Shown here: positions 44,165 through 52,634 of the stretch, piece after piece
Position numbering within the stretch: the stretch's first letter is position 1
Layout: every line of letters begins with the position of its first letter
NCBI RefSeq assembly: GCF_027857615.1
Contig: NZ_JAQIFT010000074.1
Span: 1-64,000 of the forward strand
Direction of reading: 5' to 3'
Origin: Holtiella tumoricola
GTDB lineage: Bacteria; Bacillota; Clostridia; Lachnospirales; Cellulosilyticaceae
Length of the DNA stretch: 64,000 nt
Notes under the pieces: model-generated
What the model saw: only the letters and a program-made list of their open reading frames with translations
The model's database searches: none
What the model was told of the DNA's origin: nothing
Translations under genes and position numbers: made by a program

Positions 44165-45577
44165 TTATAATCCTAAGAAATCAAGCATTGTTTTACTAAT
44201 TGCTTCTGCTTCTGCTTTAGTTGACATTTCTGCAAATACACGAATAAGAGGTTCTGTACCTGAGAAACGTGCAATAATCCATCCTCCATTTTCAAAGTAA
44301 ACCTTACATCCGTCTTCATAGCTTACTTTTGCAACTGGAGTATTGAATGTAGGAAGTTTCTTTTCATGGAATAATAATTCTACTAACTCATCTTTCTTAG
44401 CATGTGAGAAACGACAATCTGCTTCTGTCATAACAAAGTCACCAAATTCATGATGAATTTCATCAAGCATCTCTCCAAGACGTTTACCTGTTACACACAT
44501 CATTTCTACAAGTAAACCAGCCGCAAAGATACCATCCTTACCTTTAATATGACCACGAATTGTAAGACCACCACTACTTTCTCCGCCAATTACTGCATCT
44601 GTTTCATCCATTTTAGCTGAAATATGTTTAAACCCTACTGGAACCTCATAACATTTCTCACCAAAGCGCTCAGCAATAGCATCTAAGAGATGTGTTGTAG
44701 CAATATTTCTTACTACCCCACCTTGCCATCCTTTGTACTTAAGAAGATAGTAGTATAATAATGCCATAATATCATTTGGATGTATGTAATCACCCTTTTC
44801 ATCAATAATACCAAGTCTATCAGCATCACCATCTGTACCAATACCAATGTCATATTTCTTTTCAACAACCATATTTGCAAGTCTACTAAGTGTTACTGCA
44901 CTTGGTGAAGGAAGTCTTCCTCCAAATGTTGTATCATGACGATCATGGATAACATCTACTTCACAGCGACAACTAATAAGAAGTGCCTGAAGAGAATTCT
45001 TAGATACTCCAAACATTGGGTCTACAAGTACCTTAAGTTCTTTTTCACGAATTGCTTCTACATTCAGCATGCCTAAAATAGTATCAATATACTCATTGAA
45101 AGGATTTACTTCTTTGATAATACCTTTTTCTTTAGCCTCATCATAATCCATATGTTGTACATCTTCTTTTGTAAGAGTCGCAATGATTGCTTCAACTTTT
45201 TCTGTTACTTCTTCTGTTGCGTCACGCCCACCAAGTGTAAAGATTTTAATTCCATTATAATCAGCTGGGTTATGGCTAGCGGTAATAGCCATACCATAAT
45301 GATTGCCACGAGTTTTTGCATAGTACATAATTAGAGGAGTAGGAGAAATTTTATTAATAATTTGAACCGGTATATTGTTTCCTGCCATAACTTCACTTAC
45401 CCATATTGCAGATCTTTCTGATAGGAAACGTCTATCATATCCCACTACTAATCCTTTTTCAGTTACATTTTCTGACTTCATAATATTAGCTACAGCTTGC
45501 GCTACAAGTAAAACATTATCTTTAATAAAATCCTCACCGATGATAGCTCTCCAGCCACCTGTACCAAATTTAATCAT
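44165..45577 (-). CDS. Phosphohexomutase (phosphoglucomutase/phosphomannomutase family)
   Basis: The 470-residue enzyme has the phosphoserine loop TASHNPADYNG, the magnesium loop GTDGDADRLG and the sugar loop GGESSGG, and the phosphate-binding RFSGTEPLIRVFAE at the C-terminus. Beside a GH94/GH3 pair it probably turns GlcNAc-1-phosphate or glucose-1-phosphate into the 6-phosphate. Specificity is not readable. AAGGAGAG precedes the ATG. Confidence 0.92.
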   Translation of the reverse strand: MIKFGTGGWRAIIGEDFIKDNVLLVAQAVANIMKSENVTEKGLVVGYDRRFLSERSAIWVSEVMAGNNIPVQIINKISPTPLIMYYAKTRGNHYGMAITASHNPADYNGIKIFTLGGRDATEEVTEKVEAIIATLTKEDVQHMDYDEAKEKGIIKEVNPFNEYIDTILGMLNVEAIREKELKVLVDPMFGVSKNSLQALLISCRCEVDVIHDRHDTTFGGRLPSPSAVTLSRLANMVVEKKYDIGIGTDGDADRLGIIDEKGDYIHPNDIMALLYYYLLKYKGWQGGVVRNIATTHLLDAIAERFGEKCYEVPVGFKHISAKMDETDAVIGGESSGGLTIRGHIKGKDGIFAAGLLVEMMCVTGKRLGEMLDEIHHEFGDFVMTEADCRFSHAKKDELVELLFHEKKLPTFNTPVAKVSYEDGCKVYFENGGWIIARFSGTEPLIRVFAEMSTKAEAEAISKTMLDFLGL

Positions 45578-45634
45578 TATGTTTCTCTCCTTTTTGGTTA
45601 CTTAATATTGCGTAACACTTCCCCAAGTTTTACA

Positions 45635-46525
45635 TCATCCTTTTACAGCACCAGCTGTAAGCCCTTTGATAATGTACTTTTGTAAGAATAAGTATACTAT
45701 AAGTACCGGTACTACTACTAGTATTACTGAAGCACACATTAAGCCATAATCTGTACCATATTGTGATCTAATTGTATCAAGTAATGCACAGATTGGACGT
45801 ACTTGTGTTTTACGAATAATAACTTTTTGCATAAATAAGTCATTGTATGACCATAGGAATGTAAAGATTGCAACTGTTGCAAATGAAGGTTTTGAAATTG
45901 GAACAACAATTTTCCAGAAGATTTGCCATGCTCCACAGCCTTCTACTACTGCTGCTTCTTCAAGTTCCATAGGTATAGTAGACATGAATCCTACCATAAT
46001 CGTAATGGCAAATGCTAAGTTACCTGCTATTTGAGGTAAGATAACACCAAGATGAGTATTTGTAAGACCTGCATTATAAAGCATTGTAAATACTGGAACG
46101 ATTGTTGCAAATGCAGGGAATAATAATGCTGCCATTACCATTGAATGAATAACTAACTTACCTTTAAAATTGTACCTCGCTAAAATATATGATGCAAGAC
46201 CACCAAATAGCATTACTCCAACTACTACTGTACCTGAAATAATTAAACTATTCATATACGCTCTTCCAATATTCATACGTTCAAAAGCTGTTATATAGTT
46301 TGTAATGACTGGTTCTTTTACAAGACTAAATGAGTCAATTAAGATTGTTCCTTTTAATTTAAAAGAGTTATTAAGAACCCAAACTAATGGGAAAATTGTC
46401 GTACTCGCCCAAAGTAAAAGTATAATATGAATAAATACTTTTCCTATTGAGAACTGTTCTATTGGCCCAGAGCTCTTTTTGAGTTTAAGATCCTTTGCCT
46501 TAACGGTAGCTAAGTCTTTGGCCAT
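45635..46525 (-). CDS. ABC sugar transporter permease (MalG type)
   Basis: The 296-residue protein has six membrane segments and the EAA motif EEAAVVEGCGAWQIFWKIVVPIS that contacts the ATPase. It lies 33 bp from the MalF-type gene. The ATG at 46525 follows AAAGGAGAGGGG; ten extra codons upstream are possible. With its partner it would import an oligosaccharide. Confidence 0.92.
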   Translation of the reverse strand: MAKDLATVKAKDLKLKKSSGPIEQFSIGKVFIHIILLLWASTTIFPLVWVLNNSFKLKGTILIDSFSLVKEPVITNYITAFERMNIGRAYMNSLIISGTVVVGVMLFGGLASYILARYNFKGKLVIHSMVMAALLFPAFATIVPVFTMLYNAGLTNTHLGVILPQIAGNLAFAITIMVGFMSTIPMELEEAAVVEGCGAWQIFWKIVVPISKPSFATVAIFTFLWSYNDLFMQKVIIRKTQVRPICALLDTIRSQYGTDYGLMCASVILVVVPVLIVYLFLQKYIIKGLTAGAVKG

Positions 46526-46558
46526 AACCACACCCCTCTCCTTTATCATTTTCATTTT

Positions 46559-47428
46559 CTATAATTCTTCTTCTTTTAAGAACTTATTAACTAAAAGAGA
46601 TATACCAAGACCAAGTACTACAATCAGTACAGCAATAGCACATCCATAACCAACTCGGTACGCTTCATAAACCATATTGTATTGATAAGTACCTAACAAG
46701 TAACTTTTCCCACTAGGTACCCCTTTAGGTGCTATAGTCCATGCCAAGTCAAAGATCTTTAGTGCACCTGTTATAACAAGAATCAAACTTGATTTAAGTA
46801 CTCCTTTAATAAGAGGAATCGTAATGTAAATTGTCTTTTTAATACCTGTAATACCATCAAGGTAAGCAGATTCATAAATATCTTCTGGAATTGCTGAAAT
46901 ACCTGTTAACACAAGAACAAAATAGAAGCCTACATATTGCCAAATTGTTGGAATTGCAATCATATAGATTGCTGAAGCTTCTGTCATCCAAAGTACTTTA
47001 TCTCCGCCAAATTTCATGATTAGTTGATTGAATAACCCAATATTATAATCATAGAAAAGTACGAACATAAGACCAATTGCTGTTGCAGAGATAACTACTG
47101 GGAAGAAGAATACAGTTCTATAGAATTTTGCACCTCTTCTAATACCATCTACAAATAGTGCAAACAATGCACCTAAACCTAATTCAAACACTACACAAAG
47201 TATCATCATGATGAAGGTATTCTTAATAGCTGTGTGAATATTAACATCACGTATTAACTCAGCGTAATTCCCCCACCCAATGAATGTTTTGTTGATTCCT
47301 GCCAAGTCAGTGATATTGTAGGCACTATTTGCTACACTCATTAAAAATGGAATGTATAAGAAACCTACTAAGAATAAGATTGCTGGAAATAAAAATAATA
47401 CTATAATTTTCTTGTCCTTATAAATCAC
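46559..47428 (-). CDS. ABC sugar transporter permease (MalF type)
   Basis: The 289-residue six-segment permease has the EAA-like motif ESAYLDGITGIKKTIYITIPLI. It starts with GTG after AAAGGGGG. No substrate-binding protein or ATPase gene lies upstream or downstream, which is unusual for this transporter type; both must be encoded elsewhere. The neighbours suggest chito-oligosaccharide import. Confidence 0.9.
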   Translation of the reverse strand: MIYKDKKIIVLFLFPAILFLVGFLYIPFLMSVANSAYNITDLAGINKTFIGWGNYAELIRDVNIHTAIKNTFIMMILCVVFELGLGALFALFVDGIRRGAKFYRTVFFFPVVISATAIGLMFVLFYDYNIGLFNQLIMKFGGDKVLWMTEASAIYMIAIPTIWQYVGFYFVLVLTGISAIPEDIYESAYLDGITGIKKTIYITIPLIKGVLKSSLILVITGALKIFDLAWTIAPKGVPSGKSYLLGTYQYNMVYEAYRVGYGCAIAVLIVVLGLGISLLVNKFLKEEEL

Positions 47429-47524
47429 TTAAAAGCCCCCTTTCTTATTTTGCATATATCTTGTTACTTACTTATCCCTTAGTACAAAATGTACGAAATG
47501 TCAGTAAGTTCTTAACTTGATTTA

Positions 47525-47553
47525 ATTATATCACTATAAATATACAGTTTGAA
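47525..47553 (-). promoter_or_regulatory. Candidate promoter of the ABC/GH94/nag operon
   Basis: TATAAT (47525-47530) with a weak TTCAAA -35 (47548-47553) at 17 bp. A perfect -10 with poor -35 fits activator-dependent control, for example by the AraC-type response regulator encoded next door. The rest of 47429-47691 shows no other clear signal. Confidence 0.5.
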
Positions 47554-47691
47554 TATGCCTATCTTGCTGTTTATTGTTTAAATTTGCTCATACTTTTGTG
47601 TTTTATTTATTCTTATAATTTTATCTAAGGATAAGCTAGATACATTGCATCATATCTTAACTAGAATACTTCACAAAATATAAAAAAGGCT

Positions 47692-47731
47692 AAATTCAAC
47701 TTATCTATTAGATAGTGCCTTTAGCCTTTTC
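47692..47731 (-). terminator. Terminator of the two-component genes
   Basis: AAAGGCTAAA and TTTAGCCTTT pair, with an inner ATCTA/TAGAT stem and T/A-rich flanks on both strands. Confidence 0.7.
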
Positions 47732-47756
47732 TTTTTCCCTATTTTATTAATTCTTG

Positions 47757-48554
47757 CTAATACATTTTGTTACGATATTCATTAGGTGTAATTTGTGTAA
47801 TTTTCTTAAAGATCTTAGAAAAATATGCTGTATCTGTATATCCTACATACTCTGCAATCTCATAAACTTTCATATTGCTTTCCACCAAAAGTTTTTTGGC
47901 ATTTTCAACACGTGCACTATTTAATAAATCTACAAAATTAGTTCCTGTTTGTTTCTTAATCACTTTGCTTAGATGCCATGTACTTACAAAGAGTTCATCT
48001 GCTATTGTTTGTAAATCTAGCTTTTGATTATAATGTTTATTAATATATTCTATTGCCTGCTTTACTAGATATTGTGGTTTATCTAGCTCTTCATTTTCAT
48101 TATTTATCTCAACTACTTCTGTTACTGCTACCTCTTCTACGGCTACTTCTATTTCAGCTCTATCTCTTTTATGTGGATTTTGTTTAATTTGGGTTACTGC
48201 TGCTGTAATTGCTTCTTTAATCTCATCTAACTTAGAAGGTTTAAGTAAAAATCTTAATACACCTAAGCGAATAGCTTGTTGTGCATACTCAAATTCACGA
48301 AATCCTGTTAAAATAATAATCTGTACCTCCTGATTAATACTCTTCATCTCATCTATCATTTCTAACCCATTTTTCTTCGGCATACGTATGTCTGATATAA
48401 TAATATCTGGATTATATTGAATAAGTTTTTCTATGCCCTCCTCACCATTTTGGGCTTCACCTATTAATTCACACCCTAGTTCTTTCCACGGAATAACCTG
48501 TCTCATACCTTCTCTAATAAATACTTCATCATCAATAATCAATACTTTATACAA
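47757..48554 (-). CDS. AraC-type response regulator (YesN-like, short form), TTG start
   Basis: The 265-residue protein has a receiver domain (YKVLIIDDEVFIREGM, phospho-Asp in IIISDIRMPKKNG, Lys in LLKPSK) and a C-terminal AraC helix-turn-helix pair ending in NEYRNKMY. It lacks the middle region of long YesN proteins. TTG at 48554 follows GGGGGAAGGA and yields M-Y-K-V-L-I-I-D-D-E, the usual start; the ATG at 48581 overlaps the kinase gene and has no ribosome-binding site. It likely controls the divergent-in-function but same-strand ABC/sugar operon downstream. Confidence 0.9.
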   Translation of the reverse strand: MYKVLIIDDEVFIREGMRQVIPWKELGCELIGEAQNGEEGIEKLIQYNPDIIISDIRMPKKNGLEMIDEMKSINQEVQIIILTGFREFEYAQQAIRLGVLRFLLKPSKLDEIKEAITAAVTQIKQNPHKRDRAEIEVAVEEVAVTEVVEINNENEELDKPQYLVKQAIEYINKHYNQKLDLQTIADELFVSTWHLSKVIKKQTGTNFVDLLNSARVENAKKLLVESNMKVYEIAEYVGYTDTAYFSKIFKKITQITPNEYRNKMY

Positions 48555-48567
48555 TTTCCTTCCCCCT

Positions 48568-50463
48568 TTAAAGTGTTTCACTTGATGTTTTTGGCAATTT
48601 CATAATAATGGCTGTGCCTTTTCCTTCTTCACTTTCTATATTAATCCCATATCCTTCTCCATATAAAAGCTTAATACGTTTTTGCACATTAATAACACCA
48701 ATATGATTTCTTCCTTTTCCCTTCTCTTCTGATTCACTTTCAATAAAGACTTTTTGTGAATTATTAAGTTCATGCTGTAAATACGCTAGTCTAGTTGCTT
48801 CAATACCAGCGCCTGTATCTTTAATAAAGATTGTAAGTTCTTCTTCATTATCTACCACCTCAATACTAATAATGCCTTCCCCTACTGGCTCAATACCATG
48901 TGAAATAGCATTTTCAATGAGTGGTTGTAGTACTAACCTTGGTATATTATAATCTAATAGATGTTCTGGTACCTTCGTTTCAAACTGTATACGTTCTCCA
49001 AAACGTTTTTGAATCAAGAAAATATAGTTTTTCAAGTACTCTATTTCTTCTTGAAGTGTTAAATAATGACTATCCCGTCTATCTATATTTACTTCCATAA
49101 TTCCTGATAATGCCTCTATCATTTGTGCTATATCATCATTTCCACTCATACGCGCTTTCCAGTTTATCATTTCTAATGTATTGTATAGAAAATGTGGATT
49201 AATCTGTGATTGTAATGCCTTCAGCTCTGAGCTTTTTAATATAATCTGTTCTCTATATACGCAATTCACCAGATATTGAATCTGCTTACTCATCCTATTA
49301 AACGACGCGTAAACATATCCAATCTCATCTTGATAATCTCCCTTGATTTGAACACCCATTTCCCCCTTTTCAATCTGTTGCATCTTATCACTTAGCAGGT
49401 ACACTGGATAAATCAACTCTTTATAAAGTTTATTGGCAACTAATAAGAAAATAGGTAATGTACTAATACAAAGCATAAACATAAATCTTGATAAGGCTCT
49501 TATCTCTTCTAATAGTATGTCTGTTGATATATAGACTGCTGTTCCTACTGTTAGGTTTTGTGTAGAAAATAAATTATAGATAATCGCCTCTTTTTTATTT
49601 TCTTCTTTATAGACAATATCTTTTTCTGGTTGCATCTCCATAAAATCATTTAACTTAAACTTCTTCTTCTCCGTTAAATTTCCGATAGCTACAAGCTCTG
49701 AACCTTCATTAGCTTGTATATAAATAGCTTCTTTTGCCCCTTCAAGTAGCTCTTCATACTTGTGCATGAGTTGTTTTTTATCTAGCTTAATAACGATTGT
49801 ACCTGTATGTTCATAAGTATCTCTATAAAAAAGCTTCTGAGCAAAATAAATATTATTTAACTCATCTATGTAGTAAGTTTTATTCAAATCCTCATCTTCA
49901 AGCTTTTGATTAATTTTATTAAAGACATTATACTTATTAAATTGATCACGCTCATAATTGGCTTTAGATCGGTCCCTAAACTCATCTCTAAACTCCATAT
50001 AACTAAATTGATTTTGTTCCCTAAACTGATAAGCTGCTAACGTAATATCTTGCCTTGATAAAACTAATGACTTTAAGTACTTCCCTACCTTTTCTTCTTT
50101 CATATTATAGTCATTCATTAACATCTTATCTATTTTCTCAATGTTCTCAGTCGTATGATCTTTCGGATCTATCCCTGCCATTTTCAGACGACCATAATAA
50201 TATTGCATAAAATCATAAATAGCTTCATCATATTGAGTATCTGTAAGAAACTTTTCTATATCATGCAACTTCTCTTCAAACCAATCTGATGTTACCAGCA
50301 CATCCTTTTGCACCGAATTAATAAAATGCTTTGTAATGACTTCTTCATAGTTTTTATAACCTACATACCCAATTAAAATCGTTGGATAAATTACTAATAT
50401 TAAAACAAAAATAGTCCACTTTGTTTTAATAGAGGTTTTCATTCTATATTTCGCCAAATTCAT
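48568..50463 (-). CDS. Sensor histidine kinase (YesM-like)
   Basis: The 631-residue membrane kinase has two membrane segments (about 15-35 and 335-355) around a long extracellular sensor domain, a HAMP segment, the phospho-His motif LQSQINPHFLYNTLEMINW and an ATPase domain with PRLVLQPLIENAISHG and GKGTAIIMKLP. YesM/YesN pairs usually sense extracellular carbohydrates. The regulator gene follows 13 bp later. Confidence 0.93.
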   Translation of the reverse strand: MNLAKYRMKTSIKTKWTIFVLILVIYPTILIGYVGYKNYEEVITKHFINSVQKDVLVTSDWFEEKLHDIEKFLTDTQYDEAIYDFMQYYYGRLKMAGIDPKDHTTENIEKIDKMLMNDYNMKEEKVGKYLKSLVLSRQDITLAAYQFREQNQFSYMEFRDEFRDRSKANYERDQFNKYNVFNKINQKLEDEDLNKTYYIDELNNIYFAQKLFYRDTYEHTGTIVIKLDKKQLMHKYEELLEGAKEAIYIQANEGSELVAIGNLTEKKKFKLNDFMEMQPEKDIVYKEENKKEAIIYNLFSTQNLTVGTAVYISTDILLEEIRALSRFMFMLCISTLPIFLLVANKLYKELIYPVYLLSDKMQQIEKGEMGVQIKGDYQDEIGYVYASFNRMSKQIQYLVNCVYREQIILKSSELKALQSQINPHFLYNTLEMINWKARMSGNDDIAQMIEALSGIMEVNIDRRDSHYLTLQEEIEYLKNYIFLIQKRFGERIQFETKVPEHLLDYNIPRLVLQPLIENAISHGIEPVGEGIISIEVVDNEEELTIFIKDTGAGIEATRLAYLQHELNNSQKVFIESESEEKGKGRNHIGVINVQKRIKLLYGEGYGINIESEEGKGTAIIMKLPKTSSETL

Positions 50464-50677
50464 CCCTTTCCCCCTATTTTAAGCCGTAACTCTATTGTAT
50501 CATAATATAATTTTTTATTAAACATTCATAAAACTTCTATCTTTATTTTAATTTTTTGTCTTTTTATACTTTTCTCCTATTTTAAGTTAGTTTAGTTGGC
50601 TTCAATCTTATGCTATACTGTATAAGATTAAATCCGTTAGTTAACACTTAAAATAGAAATCCTAAAAGGAGTTTATT

Positions 50678-51418
50678 ATGTATAATTATAAAATTTCTCT
50701 TGCCTATGACGGCAGCAAATATTTAGGTTGGCAAGTTCAAAGTAATCAACCACTTAAAACCATTCAAGGAAAACTTGAAAATGTCCTTGGAAAACTTTTT
50801 GATGAACCTATTCAAGTTATTGCATCTGGACGTACTGATGCAGGTGTTCATGCACGTATGCAAGTTGCTAACTTCCATACAACAACTTATAAAAATCCAG
50901 AAGAGATTCTGCATTATTTACGTCAATACCTTCCACAAGATATTGCCATTACTAGTCTTAAAGACGCTTCTGAACGTTTCCATGCACGTTACAACTGTCT
51001 TACAAAACGTTATGGTTACTATATTGATACAAACTTCTTTGCTGACCCTTTCTCAGTACGCTTTGCTTATCATGTACCTGAATCACTTCATTTAGAAAAA
51101 ATGGAACAAGCAGCTTCCCATCTTCTTGGTACCCATGATTTTAAAAGCTTTACATCAATGAAAAATAAAAAGAAGAGTACGATCAAACATATTCACAGTA
51201 TTGACATTCAGCCTACATCTTGTGGTATTGTTATCTATTATCATGGTAATGGCTTCTTGCAACATCAAGTTCGTATTATGACAGGCACTTTATTAGAAGT
51301 AGGACTAGGTCATATGGAACCAGAAGCTATTCTTACCATTTTAGAAGGCAAATCTCGTGCTTTAGCTGGCCCTACTGCACCAAGCCATGGACTTTTCCTT
51401 GAAGAAGTGCTTTACTAA
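50678..51418 (+). CDS. truA: tRNA pseudouridine synthase A
   Basis: The 246-residue enzyme modifies U38-U40 of the tRNA anticodon arm. It begins YKISLAYDGSKYLGWQVQ and has the catalytic Asp in SGRTDAGVHARMQ and the HQVRIMTGTLLEVG motif. AAAGGAG precedes the ATG. It may lead a transcript with the next two genes. Confidence 0.97.
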   Translation: MYNYKISLAYDGSKYLGWQVQSNQPLKTIQGKLENVLGKLFDEPIQVIASGRTDAGVHARMQVANFHTTTYKNPEEILHYLRQYLPQDIAITSLKDASERFHARYNCLTKRYGYYIDTNFFADPFSVRFAYHVPESLHLEKMEQAASHLLGTHDFKSFTSMKNKKKSTIKHIHSIDIQPTSCGIVIYYHGNGFLQHQVRIMTGTLLEVGLGHMEPEAILTILEGKSRALAGPTAPSHGLFLEEVLY

Positions 51419-51449
51419 GATTATATAAAGTGTATAAGGAGGGATTTTT

Positions 51450-51902
51450 ATAGAAGCTTATATTATTGCTCATAAAAAAGAATTCATGAACAAACTTATC
51501 AAATCAGATCTCTTTGATAGTTTCCAATTACGCGAAGCAGTCATTCATACTGCATTCAAATCCGTATTAGATGGACATAGAAATATCGATTTCTACAATA
51601 CAGATGAGCGCGAAGGTCTTAGTGACTATCTCACTTGGGGAGAAATGCGACCTTATATTTATCAATTTATTACTGGAAGTAAATCTCCTTCTTATTTTAA
51701 AATTATTTTATGTACCAATAAACAAAAAACAGAAGCCATATCCGATCAAGTAGATACTTTCTTTGTTAATATCACCTTTAAAGCTTCTGAGATTACAGTT
51801 AGTACTGGAGTAGCCTATAAAACTTTCACACTTGATAAATCACCAGAAAATATTTGGGATACTAAGATTAAAAACTTTCTTTTTAAATATGAATTTTTAT
51901 AG
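51450..51902 (+). CDS. DUF5721-type protein with apparent AUA start codon
   Basis: The frame is open upstream of the first ATG (51486). From ATA at 51450 it reads (M)-E-A-Y-I-I-A-H-K-K-E-F-M-N-K-L, which fits my recollection of the usual N-terminus of DUF5721 proteins of Lachnospiraceae (an aliphatic strand, then K-D/E-F-M-x-x-L). A strong GGAGGG (51438-51443) lies 6 nt before the ATA but 43 nt before the ATG, too far for use. There is no ATG, GTG or TTG between. The product is then 150 residues, with GLSDYLTWGEMRPYIYQFI and a beta-rich C-terminal half. Function is unknown. Confidence 0.75.
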   Translation: MEAYIIAHKKEFMNKLIKSDLFDSFQLREAVIHTAFKSVLDGHRNIDFYNTDEREGLSDYLTWGEMRPYIYQFITGSKSPSYFKIILCTNKQKTEAISDQVDTFFVNITFKASEITVSTGVAYKTFTLDKSPENIWDTKIKNFLFKYEFL

Positions 51903-51911
51903 GGGGATCTT

Positions 51912-52094
51912 ATGGATTACAGTAAATTAAAAACCAGCTTTCTACTCCTTTTACTTATGACAATTATCCAATTGCTAGTAGCTATTTTTATTTTGCATCA
52001 TACACTCATTACTTTACTTTCCATAGGTGCAATGCTCTTATGTATTGGTGGATTATTTTACACAAATAAGCATATAAACGATAAAAAGGAGTAA
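51912..52094 (+). CDS. Small membrane protein, unknown function
   Basis: The 60-residue product has two hydrophobic segments (residues 9-29 and 32-51) and a charged tail (NKHINDKKE). GGGGGATC precedes the ATG, 9 bp after the DUF5721 gene, so it is likely translated from the same mRNA. No family recognised. Confidence 0.65.
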   Translation: MDYSKLKTSFLLLLLMTIIQLLVAIFILHHTLITLLSIGAMLLCIGGLFYTNKHINDKKE

Positions 52095-52114
52095 TCATAA
52101 GATTACTCCTTTTT
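52083..52114 (+). terminator. Terminator after the small membrane protein
   Basis: AAAAAGGAGTAATC pairs with GATTACTCCTTTTT around ATAA; the stem overlaps the stop codon. Confidence 0.85.
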
Positions 52115-52183
52115 ACTACCTATATCTTTTGCTTATGTTTCGTACTACTACATAAGTCGTTAAGATACCGCGTTATTTAATTG

Positions 52184-52360
52184 TTATTTTGATTGTCCGC
52201 CCATTTGAGCTTCTTGAGCAGCGATCATACGTTTAACCATTTCTCCACCAACAGAACCAGCTTGTTTAGCTGTGATATCTCCGTTGTAACCTTGTTTTAA
52301 TGGTACACCTAATTCTGATGCTACTTCTTGTTTCATTGCGTCTAATGCTTGGTTTTTCAT
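52184..52360 (-). CDS. Alpha/beta-type small acid-soluble spore protein
   Basis: The 58-residue product reads MKNQALDAMKQEVASELGVP...KQAGSVGGEMVKRMIAAQE, a full alpha/beta SASP with the ELG and GSVGGEMVKRMI signatures and the G-E/I-type germination protease site region ASELG. These proteins coat and protect spore DNA. AAGGAGGC precedes the ATG at good spacing. Confidence 0.93.
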   Translation of the reverse strand: MKNQALDAMKQEVASELGVPLKQGYNGDITAKQAGSVGGEMVKRMIAAQEAQMGGQSK

Positions 52361-52544
52361 TTGAGTTGCCTCCTTGAAAATATGAATTAGATTTTATTAA
52401 CCAGCGCTTTTGTTGCTGGTTATAGTCATACTTTACCCAAACATGCATTGTATTATTACCAGCAAATTTTGGCATTTTTGCATGTTTATTTCCAATTTTA
52501 AATATAAGTAGCATTACACTTTCGATTACTTGCTTATAGGTGGT

Positions 52545-52574
52545 TGACAATCAATTTTTGTTAATAGTATTATA
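52545..52574 (+). promoter_or_regulatory. Promoter of htpG
   Basis: TTGACA (52545-52550), an 18-bp spacer and TATTAT (52569-52574) precede htpG by 60 bp. No CIRCE element was seen. Confidence 0.65.
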
Positions 52575-52634
52575 GATATGTTTAAGGAGTTATATAATTA
52601 CTTAATCAAATTTTATCTTTAGGAGGTTTTATAT

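Noticed and set aside
52266..52550. 94-codon minus-strand frame
   Set aside because: It lies in another frame over the SASP gene and its upstream region; the SASP frame has the family signature and a good ribosome-binding site.
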